Source: Acidovorax sp. FJL06 (GTDB lineage: Bacteria > Pseudomonadota > Gammaproteobacteria > Burkholderiales > Burkholderiaceae_C). From it: a DNA stretch of 64,000 nucleotides. Positions 1-10,100 of this stretch are shown here, in pieces. Numbering within the stretch: the first letter of the stretch is position 1; every line of letters begins with the position of its first letter. A model generated the notes under the pieces. The model saw only the letters and a list, made by a program, of their open reading frames with translations, searched no databases and had not been told where the DNA came from. Both the position numbers and the translations under genes were made by a program. The stretch is taken from contig NZ_QAJR01000030.1 of assembly GCF_003852545.1 (NCBI RefSeq), positions 1 through 64,000 on the forward strand. The letters run 5' to 3'.

Positions 1-20
1 GAAGCTGAAGGTATAAGAGC

Positions 21-56
21 AGCACGCAGAAGGGGGACCCCTCTGCGTGCTTTTTT
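21..56 (+). terminator. Rho-independent terminator of an upstream unit
   Basis: A 10-bp stem (21-30 pairing with 42-51) with a G/C-rich loop is followed directly by a run of T residues to 56. It closes a transcription unit that enters the window from the left; no coding sequence belonging to that unit is visible. Confidence 0.8.
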
Positions 57-302
57 GTGGGCGGGACGAGGGCCTTTTGCCTTGGGGCCGGGCCTGCGCG
101 AACCCTCTGCCCGCCGGCTCACCGCCGCGATGGCTCCGTGGCGTTTGGCTTCGCGCTGCGCTGCGCTGGTTGCGCAGTGTTGTGGCTTGTTTAGGTTGTA
201 TGCAAACGTAACAGAAAGCGCTATGCTGGTCCTGTCTCTCGGCCGGCACGGCCGCGCCGGGCTGGCGCGCCGGTTCCGTCCATCCTTACCAGGAGAGTTG
301 CC

Positions 303-2081
303 ATGAGCCAGTTCAAGATCTCCACCCGCCTTGCGGGATTGCTTGCCGCCCTGTGCCTGCTGGTGCTGCTGGTGGGGGGGGCCGGGTTGTTTGGCATGGG
401 GCAGTCCAACACCGGGCTCAAGTCGGTGTATGACGACCGGGTGGTGCCGCTCAAGCAGATCAAGGTGGTGGCGGACATGTATGCCGTCAACGTGGTGGAC
501 ACCGCCCACAAGGTGCGCGACGGTGCCATGAGGCCTGCGCAGGGCCTGCAATCGGTGGCGGATGCGCGCAAGGCCATCGATGCCAACTGGAAGGCCTATC
601 TGGCGACGCAGCTGGTGCCGGAGGAAACCCAGCTGGTGGCGCGCTTCAAGCCCCTGCAGGCAACGGCCGATGCGGCCACAGAGACCCTGGTCGGGCATTT
701 CAAGTCCGGCGACATGGCGGCGCTGACCCGCTATGCCGCCAAGGAGATGTACCCCGCCATCGACCCGCTGCAAGAGGTGCTGGGGCAGCTGATGCAGGTG
801 CAGCTGGACTACGCCAAGGCCGAATACGACCGTGCTGCGACAAGCTTTCAGTCCATCCGGGCGATGGTGCTGACGGCCGTGGTGCTGGGCATCTTGCTGG
901 CGGGGTTGATGGGCGGCACCATGATCCGGCAGATCTCGCGCTCGCTGGGCAATGCGGTGCAGATCACCGATTCGGTCGCACAGGGCGACCTCACGGTGCC
1001 GATCGAGGCGCGGGGCAAGGACGAGATCGCCCAGCTGCTGGGCGGCCTGACCGCCATGCGCGACAACCTCGCGCATGTGGTGTCGGGCGTGCGGGGCAAT
1101 GCGCAGGGCGTGGCATCGGCCAGCGCCGAAATCGCCTCGGGCAACAACGACCTGTCCATGCGCACCGAGCAGCAGGCCAGTGCGCTGCAGGAGACCGCCG
1201 CGTCGATGGAAGAACTGAGCTCCACCGTCAAGCAAAACGCCGACAACGCGCGCCAGGCCAACCAGCTGGCGATGAGCGCATCCACCGTGGCGGGGCAGGG
1301 CGGCGACGTGGTGGCCGAGGTGGTGACCACCATGAAGGGCATCAACGACAGCAGCAAGAAAATCGCCGACATCATCAGCGTGATCGACGGCATTGCGTTC
1401 CAGACCAACATCCTCGCGCTGAACGCCGCCGTGGAAGCCGCGCGCGCGGGTGAGCAGGGCCGGGGCTTTGCGGTGGTGGCGGGCGAGGTGCGTAGCCTGG
1501 CCCAGCGCAGCGCCGAGGCGGCCAAGGAAATCAAGGGCCTGATCACGGCCAGCGTGGAGCGCGTGGAGCAGGGCACCCTGCTGGTGGACAAGGCGGGCAC
1601 CACCATGACCGAGGTGGTGGGCGCCATCCGCCGTGTGACCGACATCATGGGCGAGATCAGCGCGGCCAGCAGCGAGCAGAGCCAGGGTGTCAGCCAGGTG
1701 GGCGAGGCCGTGACGCAGATGGACCAGGTCACCCAGCAGAACGCCGCCTTGGTGGAAGAAATGGCCGCTGCCGCCGGCAGCCTGAGCCACCAGGCCCAGG
1801 CCCTGGTGGGAGCGGTGGCAGTGTTCAAGCTATCGGCGGATCAGGGGAAGACCTCGCCAGGCGCCGCTCCTGCAGCACACCCTGCACCCACTGCCGCGCC
1901 TGCCAGTGCAGCCCGAGGGGCCGGTGCGGGCGGCTTGGCCCCCAAGAAAACATTGGCGCTGCGGGCGGCGCCGGTCAGCAATGCCAAAAAAACAGCTCCA
2001 TCCGCCTCTCCGGTTGCTGCCGTGGACAAAGGTTACCGGCCCGTGGCTGTGGGGGCAGAAGAAGAGTGGGAAAACTTCTGA
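303..2081 (+). CDS. Methyl-accepting chemotaxis protein
   Basis: Transmembrane chemoreceptor of 592 residues that senses periplasmic ligands and controls the CheA kinase. Visible parts in order: a first membrane helix (about residues 10-33), a periplasmic four-helix-bundle type sensor, a second membrane helix (about 187-208), a HAMP linker, and a long cytoplasmic coiled coil whose hairpin tip contains the highly conserved [19 protein letters not shown] segment near residue 384. Glu/Gln-rich flanks such as [18 protein letters not shown] are likely methylation helices. After an Ala/Pro-rich linker the protein ends in EEWENF, which resembles the C-terminal W-x-x-F pentapeptide that tethers CheR and CheB in high-abundance receptors. 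An AGGAGAG-like Shine-Dalgarno at 290-297 fixes the start. No che genes lie nearby, so the ligand cannot be inferred. Confidence 0.95.
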   Translation: MSQFKISTRLAGLLAALCLLVLLVGGAGLFGMGQSNTGLKSVYDDRVVPLKQIKVVADMYAVNVVDTAHKVRDGAMRPAQGLQSVADARKAIDANWKAYLATQLVPEETQLVARFKPLQATADAATETLVGHFKSGDMAALTRYAAKEMYPAIDPLQEVLGQLMQVQLDYAKAEYDRAATSFQSIRAMVLTAVVLGILLAGLMGGTMIRQISRSLGNAVQITDSVAQGDLTVPIEARGKDEIAQLLGGLTAMRDNLAHVVSGVRGNAQGVASASAEIASGNNDLSMRTEQQASALQETAASMEELSSTVKQNADNARQANQLAMSASTVAGQGGDVVAEVVTTMKGINDSSKKIADIISVIDGIAFQTNILALNAAVEAARAGEQGRGFAVVAGEVRSLAQRSAEAAKEIKGLITASVERVEQGTLLVDKAGTTMTEVVGAIRRVTDIMGEISAASSEQSQGVSQVGEAVTQMDQVTQQNAALVEEMAAAAGSLSHQAQALVGAVAVFKLSADQGKTSPGAAPAAHPAPTAAPASAARGAGAGGLAPKKTLALRAAPVSNAKKTAPSASPVAAVDKGYRPVAVGAEEEWENF

Positions 2082-2383
2082 GCGCACCCGCAGAGCTTCT
2101 GGCGCCGTAACTGCAATTTGGTGTGTTTACTCTCATTGCCCGCACCCTTGAGTCTGACCACATCTGTTTGGCTGCGTTGCGTGGTCCAGGTTGGGCAGGT
2201 TTGCATGACCTCTGACCCCGCGTGCATCTGAGCTCACATGCTGTTGTGAGTGGGCATAACTGCCTCGACTTGTTGCACGCGCGTCCAGGGAAGGGTTAAA
2301 GCTTTGCTCTTCTGCAAACAACCGCACTCCAGACCCGACTTTCCCCGAGAATCAGGCTCATCAGAATTCTCTTGGAACTGCGC
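2082..2383. other. Intergenic region between mcp and gmd
   Basis: About 300 bp without a convincing gene. Base composition drops towards the AT-richer gmd gene, marking the left edge of the glycan island. I see no tRNA, direct repeat or clear terminator that would mark an insertion site. Confidence 0.5.
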
Positions 2384-3421
2384 ATGAAGGTGGCATTGAT
2401 AACAGGGGTGACAGGGCAGGACGGCGCATACCTGGCGCAATTGCTGTTAGACAAGAATTACGTAGTGCATGGCACTTATCGGCGCACCAGCTCAACAAAT
2501 TTCTGGCGTCTCAAAGAACTGGGTATCGCGGAGCATCCGCATCTTCGGCTTCATGAGTACGATCTTGCGGACCTGAGCGCAGGCATTCGCCTTTTGCGAG
2601 AAACCAATCCGAGTGAGGTGTACAACCTCGCTGCACAGAGCTTTGTGGGTGCCTCTTTTGAGCAACCTATCGCGACGGCGATGGCGACAGGCATGGGGCC
2701 TTTGTATCTGCTGGAGGCCATTCGCTCGGTAGATCCTGGTATCCGCTTTTATCAGGCAAGCACCTCCGAGATGTATGGGGCGGTTCAGGCCATTCCCCAA
2801 ACGGAGAAAACGCCATTTCATCCTAGAAGTCCTTATGCGGTGGCCAAGCTGTATGCACATTGGATTACCCAGAACTATCGGGAAAGTTACGGAATATTTG
2901 CCAGCTGCGGTATTTTGTTCAACCATGAATCGCCCCTGAGAGGGATGGAGTTCGTGACCCGGAAAATTACCGACGGTGTTACACGGATCTGCTTGGGACA
3001 GCAGGAAGTGCTAGAACTTGGAAATTTGGATGCGCGTCGTGACTGGGGGTTTGCTAAAGAGTACGTGGATGGCATGTGGCGGATGCTCCAGGTAGAGGAG
3101 CCTGACAGCTTTGTTTTGGCCACGGGACGCACGGAAACGGTGCGCGAATTCACCCGCATGGCGTTTAAGGTGGCGGGTGTGGAGGTAGAGTTTCTGGGGG
3201 TTGGCAAAGAAGAGAAAGCAGTGAATGTGGCGACTGGAAATACCGTGCTTCGAATTAACTCTTCTTTTTATCGACCTGCTGAGGTTGATTTGCTCATTGG
3301 GGATTCTTCCAAGGCACGGGAAAAACTGGATTGGAAGCCAATAACCACACTTGAACAATTGTGCCAAATGATGGTGGAGTCCGATTTTCGGCGCAACGGC
3401 GTATCGACCCTGGCACGGTAG
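2384..3421 (+). CDS. gmd: GDP-mannose 4,6-dehydratase
   Basis: Short-chain dehydrogenase/reductase of 345 residues that converts GDP-D-mannose to GDP-4-keto-6-deoxymannose, the precursor of GDP-rhamnose, GDP-fucose or GDP-perosamine. The N-terminus carries the NAD(P)-binding GxxGxxG motif (GVTGQDG, residues 8-14). The catalytic pair is Y151-xxx-K155 in [12 protein letters not shown], preceded by the family-typical TSEMYG. The ATG at 2384 gives the canonical MKVALITG start; a TTG at 2372 is the alternative, and neither has a strong ribosome site. ManC (16978-18432) would supply its substrate from the other end of the island. No reductase (rmd, fcl) or aminotransferase (per) is visible, so the final sugar is unknown. 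The gene is visibly AT-richer than the flanking mcp. Confidence 0.93.
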   Translation: MKVALITGVTGQDGAYLAQLLLDKNYVVHGTYRRTSSTNFWRLKELGIAEHPHLRLHEYDLADLSAGIRLLRETNPSEVYNLAAQSFVGASFEQPIATAMATGMGPLYLLEAIRSVDPGIRFYQASTSEMYGAVQAIPQTEKTPFHPRSPYAVAKLYAHWITQNYRESYGIFASCGILFNHESPLRGMEFVTRKITDGVTRICLGQQEVLELGNLDARRDWGFAKEYVDGMWRMLQVEEPDSFVLATGRTETVREFTRMAFKVAGVEVEFLGVGKEEKAVNVATGNTVLRINSSFYRPAEVDLLIGDSSKAREKLDWKPITTLEQLCQMMVESDFRRNGVSTLAR

Positions 3422-3605
3422 GTGCCTCTCTCGGCTGGTAGGTACCAATCATTTTCCCGCCATGGATGACGCATTCGAAAAAAGCGTCCGCTTTGTGCCA
3501 GGAGTGGAGGGGCGGTGGCGTTGTGACGAAAATGGGTGATAATCCAATAGATAGGTCAAATGCTGGGTATATGGAACCACTGCACGTTTGTAATTTCAAT
3601 TTACC

Positions 3606-4682
3606 ATGAGTCCATCGATCGATATCCTGAGCGCCGATATGCAAATTGCAGCGGCCCGATTTTTACGCTGGATGCCTGGATCCATGCTGGTCAATGGGGA
3701 TGAGCTTGTCATTGAAGGCTGGGCTCTGGGTTTGTGGGACATGCCCAGCAGGGTGTTGGTCAATGGTCTGGACGCTGTGGATGTCACGTGGCGCGTTCCG
3801 TCGCCCGACGTGTTGGCCAAGTTCGGAGCTGTTCCCAACGCCGAGGCTTCCCGTTTTAGTGCGCGATTTCGTATGCCACCAGGTCAAATGTTGTTCCCCG
3901 GTGGATTTGCCAGGGTGAATGTGACTGGGGCGTTCGGTGAGCACCGGCTGAGCTACCGCACAGCCTGGTATCTGGCAGATCCTGCGTTGGAGCCCGGGGC
4001 GCCAGCTCCTGCACGCATTGCCCGTGTCATTGGTGCTCCGGATGTCAATGCATTCCGATTGGGCGGCGCCACCATCGTGAAGCGCTTCGAGCAACTTCTT
4101 CTAGAGCGCTTTGGGCGGCCCATGTCATCGTTTGAATCCATTTTGGACTGGGGATGTGGTGCCGGGCGTCTGACTCGCTATCTGACCATGCTTGCGCCCG
4201 AAGTGACTGGCGCGGACATCGATGCGGACAACATCCAAGCTTGCCGCCAAATTTTGCAGAAGGGGCGGTTTGTGCACGTGGGCCTGCGGCCTCCTTGCTC
4301 GTTGCCTGCGGACGCATTTGATTTGGTGTTGGGGGTGTCGGTGCTGACCCATTTGGATCGGGAGATGGAGTCGGAGTGGCTGGCGGAATTGAATCGCCTT
4401 ACACGACCAGGTGCATTGTTGCTTTTGTCCGTCCAAGGCTTGGCTCAAATGGCTCTCTACGATGCACCCACATCACAGAAGATCGACATGCATCAGCGGG
4501 GTTTTGTTGATCAAGGCATCAACTCTCAATTGAAGGATGTGGTTGCAGATCAGGAGTATTATCGTAATATTCTGCATTCCCCAGACTACATCATGACGCA
4601 CTGGAGTCGTTTTTTTGATGTACTTGATATTATCGAGGGCATGGCAGGAAATCAGGATTTGGTGATTCTTCGCCGCCATTGA
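3606..4682 (+). CDS. Class I SAM-dependent methyltransferase with an N-terminal accessory domain
   Basis: A 358-residue protein. Residues about 1-140 form a beta-rich domain I do not recognise. The rest is a Rossmann methyltransferase with motif I DWGCGAGRLTRYL (about 180-193), an acidic ADID segment that should bind the SAM ribose, and a post-I LVLGVSVLTHL stretch. It is first of three consecutive methyltransferase genes on this strand; the next begins 12 bp downstream, so they look co-transcribed. Placement between gmd and a glycosyltransferase array suggests O- or N-methylation of a sugar or of a glycan-bearing protein. The acceptor is inferred only from context. AT-rich stretches near the 3' end suggest horizontal acquisition. 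Confidence 0.8.
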   Translation: MSPSIDILSADMQIAAARFLRWMPGSMLVNGDELVIEGWALGLWDMPSRVLVNGLDAVDVTWRVPSPDVLAKFGAVPNAEASRFSARFRMPPGQMLFPGGFARVNVTGAFGEHRLSYRTAWYLADPALEPGAPAPARIARVIGAPDVNAFRLGGATIVKRFEQLLLERFGRPMSSFESILDWGCGAGRLTRYLTMLAPEVTGADIDADNIQACRQILQKGRFVHVGLRPPCSLPADAFDLVLGVSVLTHLDREMESEWLAELNRLTRPGALLLLSVQGLAQMALYDAPTSQKIDMHQRGFVDQGINSQLKDVVADQEYYRNILHSPDYIMTHWSRFFDVLDIIEGMAGNQDLVILRRH

Positions 4683-4694
4683 TTATTACTTTCT

Positions 4695-5372
4695 ATGCAC
4701 CCCAGCGCCATGGACAACGCACGGCTGTTCTTTTTCACCTACTTTCGGGCTGAAAAACACTGTGTTGTATTGGATATTGGATCTCAGGATGTCAATGGCA
4801 CTATGCGTAGCGTTGCTCCTGCATATTGTCGATATATAGGTGTGGATTTCTCTGCAGGGGCGGGGGTGGATGTGGTGTTGCAGGACCCTTATCGGTTGCC
4901 TTTTGCTGATGGTTCAGTGGATGCCGTGGTGAGCAGTTCCTGCTTTGAACATGTTGAGTTCTTTTGGCTGATGTTCATGGAGGTTATGCGTGTCCTTAAA
5001 CCGCAGGGGCTCTTTTATCTCAATGCACCGACCAATGGAGACTATCATCGCTATCCCGTGGATTGCTGGCGGTTTTACCCAGACGCAGGTAGCGCTCTGG
5101 TTCGCTGGGCGCAGCGTAATGGCTTCAAGCCAGCATTGCTGGAGTCATTCGTCGCGTATCAGACGCGGGATATTTGGAATGATTTTGTGGCTGTATTTAT
5201 TCAGGCGGAGTCGTGTGCGACTGAGTATCCAGGCCGCATGCTGGACCAGCTTGATCGTTATATGAACGGTAAGCGACATGGTGAACGGGGCATTCTGATG
5301 CAACAAGCGGCGTCGGAGGACCGGGCGCTTGTGCGAGCGCTGTCGAATGAACTCAGGCACGTTGACTCTTGA
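4695..5372 (+). CDS. SAM-dependent methyltransferase (methyltransferase type 11-like)
   Basis: A compact 225-residue methyltransferase. Motif I is degenerate (VLDIGSQDVNGTMR, about residues 25-38), followed by an acidic strand ending in VD and then the characteristic LPFADGSVDAVVSSSCFEHV and LKPQGLFYLNAP segments of type 11 enzymes. A second Met 15 bp downstream is an alternative start. It sits 12 bp after the preceding methyltransferase and 12 bp before the next, so it is probably translated from the same mRNA. The substrate is unknown; a glycan or lipid-linked sugar is plausible from context. Confidence 0.78.
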   Translation: MHPSAMDNARLFFFTYFRAEKHCVVLDIGSQDVNGTMRSVAPAYCRYIGVDFSAGAGVDVVLQDPYRLPFADGSVDAVVSSSCFEHVEFFWLMFMEVMRVLKPQGLFYLNAPTNGDYHRYPVDCWRFYPDAGSALVRWAQRNGFKPALLESFVAYQTRDIWNDFVAVFIQAESCATEYPGRMLDQLDRYMNGKRHGERGILMQQAASEDRALVRALSNELRHVDS

Positions 5373-5384
5373 CCATTGCAATAA

Positions 5385-6374
5385 ATGACCGAATATCATT
5401 TGCGATCTGCCTGCGAGCCTGCTGTGCAAGGCCAGAGCCCAGGCCATATGCCACCCGAGTTGGTGGACAACCAACTGGCCCTGAAACTGGATTCCACATG
5501 GGGAGACCCCGAAAGCTGGGTGGCCAATGGTGGTCACTGGACTGATTTGGAAGACGTTCGTACCTGCATCAATCAGCGGGTGACTGGTTGCCCCGATACG
5601 TCGCCGCTCGCCTGGTTCTTTCGCACTGTGGGGGCTTCCAGAACGCGGCCTTTGCGTCGCGCGCTGGTGGTCGGCTGTGGCACAGGCCAGCTGGAGCGTG
5701 AAATTGCACGTGCTGGATGGGTCGAAAAGATCGTGGCGTCAGATTTGTCCGCCAAGGCGCTGGCTCTGGCGCGCAAACAGGCGGTCGAGTGGCCTTTCAT
5801 CGAGTATGTCCAGGCGGATATGAATCAGATTCCCGTGGGGACTGATCCATTTCTGCCCGGGAGTTTTGATGCCGTTCTCGGCGTTTCCAGCGTGCACCAC
5901 TGCTCGGAGCTTGAGCATCTCTACGAAAGTCTTGCAGTTCTGCTGAAGCCATCAGGCTGGCTGTTCTTGGACGAGTATGTGGGACCGGACAGGTTCCAGT
6001 GGAGCAATGAGCAGCTAGGATTTATCAACCGGCTGGCTGATTTGCTGCCAGAGCAATTGATGACCACTTTGTCAGGCCAGTTAAAGCGGAATTTTCGGGC
6101 GCCTACCGTGGAAGAGGTGATTGCCGTGGATCCCAGCGAAGCTGTGTGCTCCTCGAATTTGTTGCCATTGGTCGGCCGGTACTTCCAACTTGTGGAGGTG
6201 CGTCCATACGGAGGCGCCCTGCTGCATTTGCTGCTGGCAGAAACGGCCCAAAATTTTGCATCCGAATCGGCCAGTCTTTACAGGCAGTGCGTTATTGCTG
6301 CTGAGGAGGAGCTGTACCGCGCGGGGCGGCTAGCCCATGATTTTGCGTGCGTCATTGCGCGCGCGCCTGCCTGA
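5385..6374 (+). CDS. SAM-dependent methyltransferase
   Basis: A 329-residue class I methyltransferase. Motif I is LVVGCGTGQLEREIA (about residues 93-107), followed by ASDLSAKAL, an acidic VQADMNQIP, and LGVSSVHHCSELEHL and LKPSGWLFLDEY, as in enzymes that methylate polar small molecules or sugars. The first 90 residues are an uncharacterised extension. It is the last of three tandem methyltransferase genes. Its 3' end overlaps the end of the convergent minus-strand gene by 23 bp (6352-6374), which leaves no room for a conventional terminator between them. Confidence 0.78.
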   Translation: MTEYHLRSACEPAVQGQSPGHMPPELVDNQLALKLDSTWGDPESWVANGGHWTDLEDVRTCINQRVTGCPDTSPLAWFFRTVGASRTRPLRRALVVGCGTGQLEREIARAGWVEKIVASDLSAKALALARKQAVEWPFIEYVQADMNQIPVGTDPFLPGSFDAVLGVSSVHHCSELEHLYESLAVLLKPSGWLFLDEYVGPDRFQWSNEQLGFINRLADLLPEQLMTTLSGQLKRNFRAPTVEEVIAVDPSEAVCSSNLLPLVGRYFQLVEVRPYGGALLHLLLAETAQNFASESASLYRQCVIAAEEELYRAGRLAHDFACVIARAPA

Positions 6375-7194
6375 GCCAATTCGACATCCAATCCCTGTCG
6401 TTGCTGCCGAGTGCCAAGAAGGCAGCAGGCATGCTGACGATGTGTGCGCTTGACAGTGATGCGTACGCCGCCCGAACCGAAGGCAAGCGCTCCTGCAAAG
6501 TGCGCGACGCAGGGTTGAGTCCGGTTACGACCGTCAGACCTGTGGGTGCGGCAGGCAGCGTGACCAAATGCAGATCGGGCCGTAGGCTGCGCAGGCAGGG
6601 AACGATTTTCCAGGCATCGCCACTATAAAAACCCGTTTTGCGCTGGCTGATGGATGTCGCGCTGGTGAGGGGAATGGTGTCGTGTATCAGCACGACCGCT
6701 TCTGGTGCAGCCCATTTTTCCAGCGCCATGAAGTCTGCAAGCACTGCCTCAAAACGATGATCGCCATCGATGAACGCCAAGTCAAACCCGCGGTTTTGCA
6801 AATAGCAGTTTTCGGGCATCGCCGTGAAGAACTCAGCGCTGGTCTGGGAGAACAGCTGGACCGGTCCTGCGCATCGTGCCTGGGGCTGGGCCTGCGGGGC
6901 GGGATCTATCCCAACGACCTGGGTGCCAGGGCGCGCCTGAGCGAGTGAGTTTCCTCTCTCCACACCGATCTCTACGTACAAACCCGGCGAAAGCACGGAG
7001 TGAAACCAACCCAGCCATTCCAGGTAGTCCATCCCAGGCCAGCGCAGCTTTGCGAGAGCAACATGCGTGGCGGGCAGGTTGGGTTCTTGCACCAAGGCGT
7101 GCCCTATCAAGGCTTCGGCTTCATCGAACTGTCCCCGCGCGATGAAACGCCTTGCTGAGCGCATGGTCTGGGTGTCCAAGGGGTGCGCCTTCAC
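6352..7194 (-). CDS. Class I SAM-dependent methyltransferase (Methyltransf_24 type)
   Basis: A 280-residue protein. After a short helical repeat-like region come YVEIGVERGNSLAQA (about residues 72-86, motif I), VVGIDPAPQ, and the diagnostic FDLAFIDGDHRFEAV (about 137-151) and VVLIHDTI of the Methyltransf_24/cephalosporin hydroxylase-like group. I place the start at a GTG (7192-7194) that overlaps the TGA of the large glycosyltransferase gene in a GTGA arrangement. It is preceded by an AAGGTG ribosome site inside that gene, so translation is probably coupled. This makes it the last gene of a minus-strand operon, and it is probably a partner that decorates the same glycan. Confidence 0.8.
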   Translation of the reverse strand: MKAHPLDTQTMRSARRFIARGQFDEAEALIGHALVQEPNLPATHVALAKLRWPGMDYLEWLGWFHSVLSPGLYVEIGVERGNSLAQARPGTQVVGIDPAPQAQPQARCAGPVQLFSQTSAEFFTAMPENCYLQNRGFDLAFIDGDHRFEAVLADFMALEKWAAPEAVVLIHDTIPLTSATSISQRKTGFYSGDAWKIVPCLRSLRPDLHLVTLPAAPTGLTVVTGLNPASRTLQERLPSVRAAYASLSSAHIVSMPAAFLALGSNDRDWMSNWLRQARAQ

Positions 7195-10100
7195 GCTTTC
7201 ACCTTTGCATCTGCCCGGAACAATTGAAGTACGTCGTGGATAAACTGCTCCGGGTTGTACTGGTGTTCGCACAAGTTGGCAGCTGCGGTCTGCTGGCGCA
7301 GCCAGAGCGCATCGTCTTGCAAAAGTCTTGCTGTTGCACGAGCAAAGGCATCCGCATCACGTGCATGCTGTATCTCCCGGCCACTCATCCACCCAAGTTG
7401 GCGGGCCAGAACGGCAGATGCAACCACCGGGACACCGCAGGCTGCCGCTTCAATGACTTTCACGGGCACACCACCCGCAAATCGCACCGGGGCCACGAAC
7501 ACGCGGGCAGCGTCGTACCAGTGCTCCAATTGGTCCTGACTTCCCAACACTCTTATGGTGGAGCTCGCTCTTTCTTGGATGCGTGCAGAGCGGCACACCC
7601 CAATGATGGACAGCGTTGGCATCTGCGGGAGCAGGCGTGCCAGTCGCGGCATCACTTCGTCGAGAAACCAGATAAGTCCGTCCTCGTTGGGAGTGTCTGG
7701 GTGCAGTGCGCCTACGAAAAGCAATCCGCTGCGCTGGGCGGGACCTGGTGCATTGCGCCGTACCTTCATGGCATGACCAACCTGCGTGGTGCGATGTCCT
7801 GCTTGCCTGAAATGGCGCGCATCTCGCTCAGAAACCACAAGCACCTGCTGGGCGCCCTGTGCCAACCGAATCTCGGCAGCCAGTTTCGCTTGTGCTTTGC
7901 CGCGCGGCAGTGGCCGTTTGTGAACCGCGGCCTCGGCGATCTCGCGCAAGGCAAACAGCGCCTCTGCGTCATAGATCAAGCGCATCCCTTTGAATAGTTC
8001 AGGACGGCGCTGGCGCAGCGGTTGCAGCGCCTTGAGATTGGGTGGGCGGCTCACCACCAGCGTGTCGTAGACGCCCTTTCGCTGGGCCAAAAATTCTTCG
8101 AGCCGGGCAAATCCATAGCCAAGCATCACCTCGACGCTGCGCGGCAGGGATGCATACACCTCCCGCCAATCGTCATCCGCGTCCCAGAGCGGAAAGAAGG
8201 TGACAGGCCACTGGGCCAGCGCCTGCAATATCTTCCGTGCACGCGGAAGCCCACCGCCCTTGAACATGTGCGGGACTTCGTTGTCAAGAATCAGAATGCG
8301 TGGTTTGCGGGGAGAGTCTTCGGGGGATTGCCAACGGTCCGCGTCCAGTGGCACGGGCGCGGGGTGACCACGCTCGCGCAGCAGCTCGGCATGGAAGGAA
8401 CGAAAACGCTCGCGATTGATGCCCATTTGCCGAGGAGCTTCCATGTTGTCGCTGGTGCTGCCCCATTCCAGATGCTCGACAAGAACGTCGGGGTCGTAAA
8501 CGACCCGCCAACCGGCTTTCCAGATGCGCAGGCACAGGTCAGCATCTTCATAGTAGGCTGGGGCAAAGGCTTCGTTGAACCCGCCCAACATGCGCCACAA
8601 ATGAGTCGGCACGGCCGTGAATACGCCTGACACGTAGTCAGTTGCCCTGCTGGCCAAGGCCGCTGGACAAAAGGGATCCTCGCCGCGCCCAATCCCCAGT
8701 GTGGATCCATCGCTGAAGACGGCGTTGCCTGCTTCCTGCAATCCGCCGCTCGTCAATACGATTCGTCCACCTACTGCTCCGATGGTGCAGTCCGAATCGA
8801 GTCGCTCCCGCGCTGCGGCCAATGCGCCCTGCTGCAGTATGGCATCACTGTTGAGCAGCACGATATGCCGTCCCCGGGCGAGAGCTGCAGCCTGATTGGC
8901 CGCGAGCAGGAACCCTCTGTTATGTTCGTTGACCACAATGGTGGCACCCTGAACACGCCTCAGCAGCTCTTGCGTTTCGTCGCAAGATGCATTGTCGATA
9001 ATGATGGTTTCAAAGGACACTCCGCGTTGGTCTGCAACGGCCTGCAGCGTCTTGCGCGTCAGCCCTGCCTGGTTGTACAGAACAACGAGCACCGATAGAT
9101 CCGGTGTCTCGGAAGGAGCCATGCTGGGGAGAATGAGCTTGGTTTCCTTTGCCATCCAGGCTGCAAGATGCCATCGCGCCTGCGCTTTGATTCTGGCTTT
9201 GGCGTCCGCAGTTGCCAGATCTCTGCATGCCGGAAGCTTGGTAGCAATGGCCTCCTCAATCTGGCGTGCAATACGTTGGCCATCGGTGAGCGGGGATGCC
9301 AGCATGCGCGCTCGCAGTCCGTGCCGCAATTCTTGAAGGGTGTGCAGGTCTTGCCCAAGGGTGGTGGCAATCTGCACGTACTCGTCCTCAGAGGTCGCAA
9401 TCAGTTGCGGGCAACCCAATGCCATCAGTACGGAGCAGCCTTGCCGTGCCCCAGCCCATTCACCCGCAAGGGTCACTACCGGAACGCCCATCCACAGGGG
9501 CTCCAGGAGGCTGAGGCCGCCGTTGCCGGGGAAGGTGTCCAGCACCATGTCAATCTGCTGGCACCAGTCGAGCAGCCTTTCATAGCTTCGATGGGCATCG
9601 AAGGCGATTCGTCCCTTGGCGACACCGTGGCGGGCCATTGCCTCGAGTATCTGGTTCTGGAGTGGCCAGTCCGAAGACAAGAGGCCTAGAAATTGGATGC
9701 GTGCACGAGGGGTGGCTGCCAGGACGCGGGCGAAGGCATCAATGCAGCGGGGGCTGAGTCGAAGATTTCGGGCGGTGACGCCATAAGTGACACTGCCGGT
9801 TGACAATCCGGGAGCAGGAGTTGGCGCGGGTGCATGCATGGGAGGAGACCAGCACCATTGCCCGCCCTTCAGGCGCCACAGATCCTCTTCGTAGTGACTT
9901 TCGCTATCTTTCGGGATGCTGGCGTCGTCTGTAAGCAGCGCGTCGAAGATGCCGCCTGTTCCTCCCCAGACGCCCAGCCATCCGACCTGCAAAGGTGCCA
10001 GGCGACGGGCATAACACTCCAGCAATCCGAGTTGTCCCTCAAATGGATGCAGTCCCCCGGTATCGATCACTACGTCGATGCGGTTTGCGGCGCAGGACTG

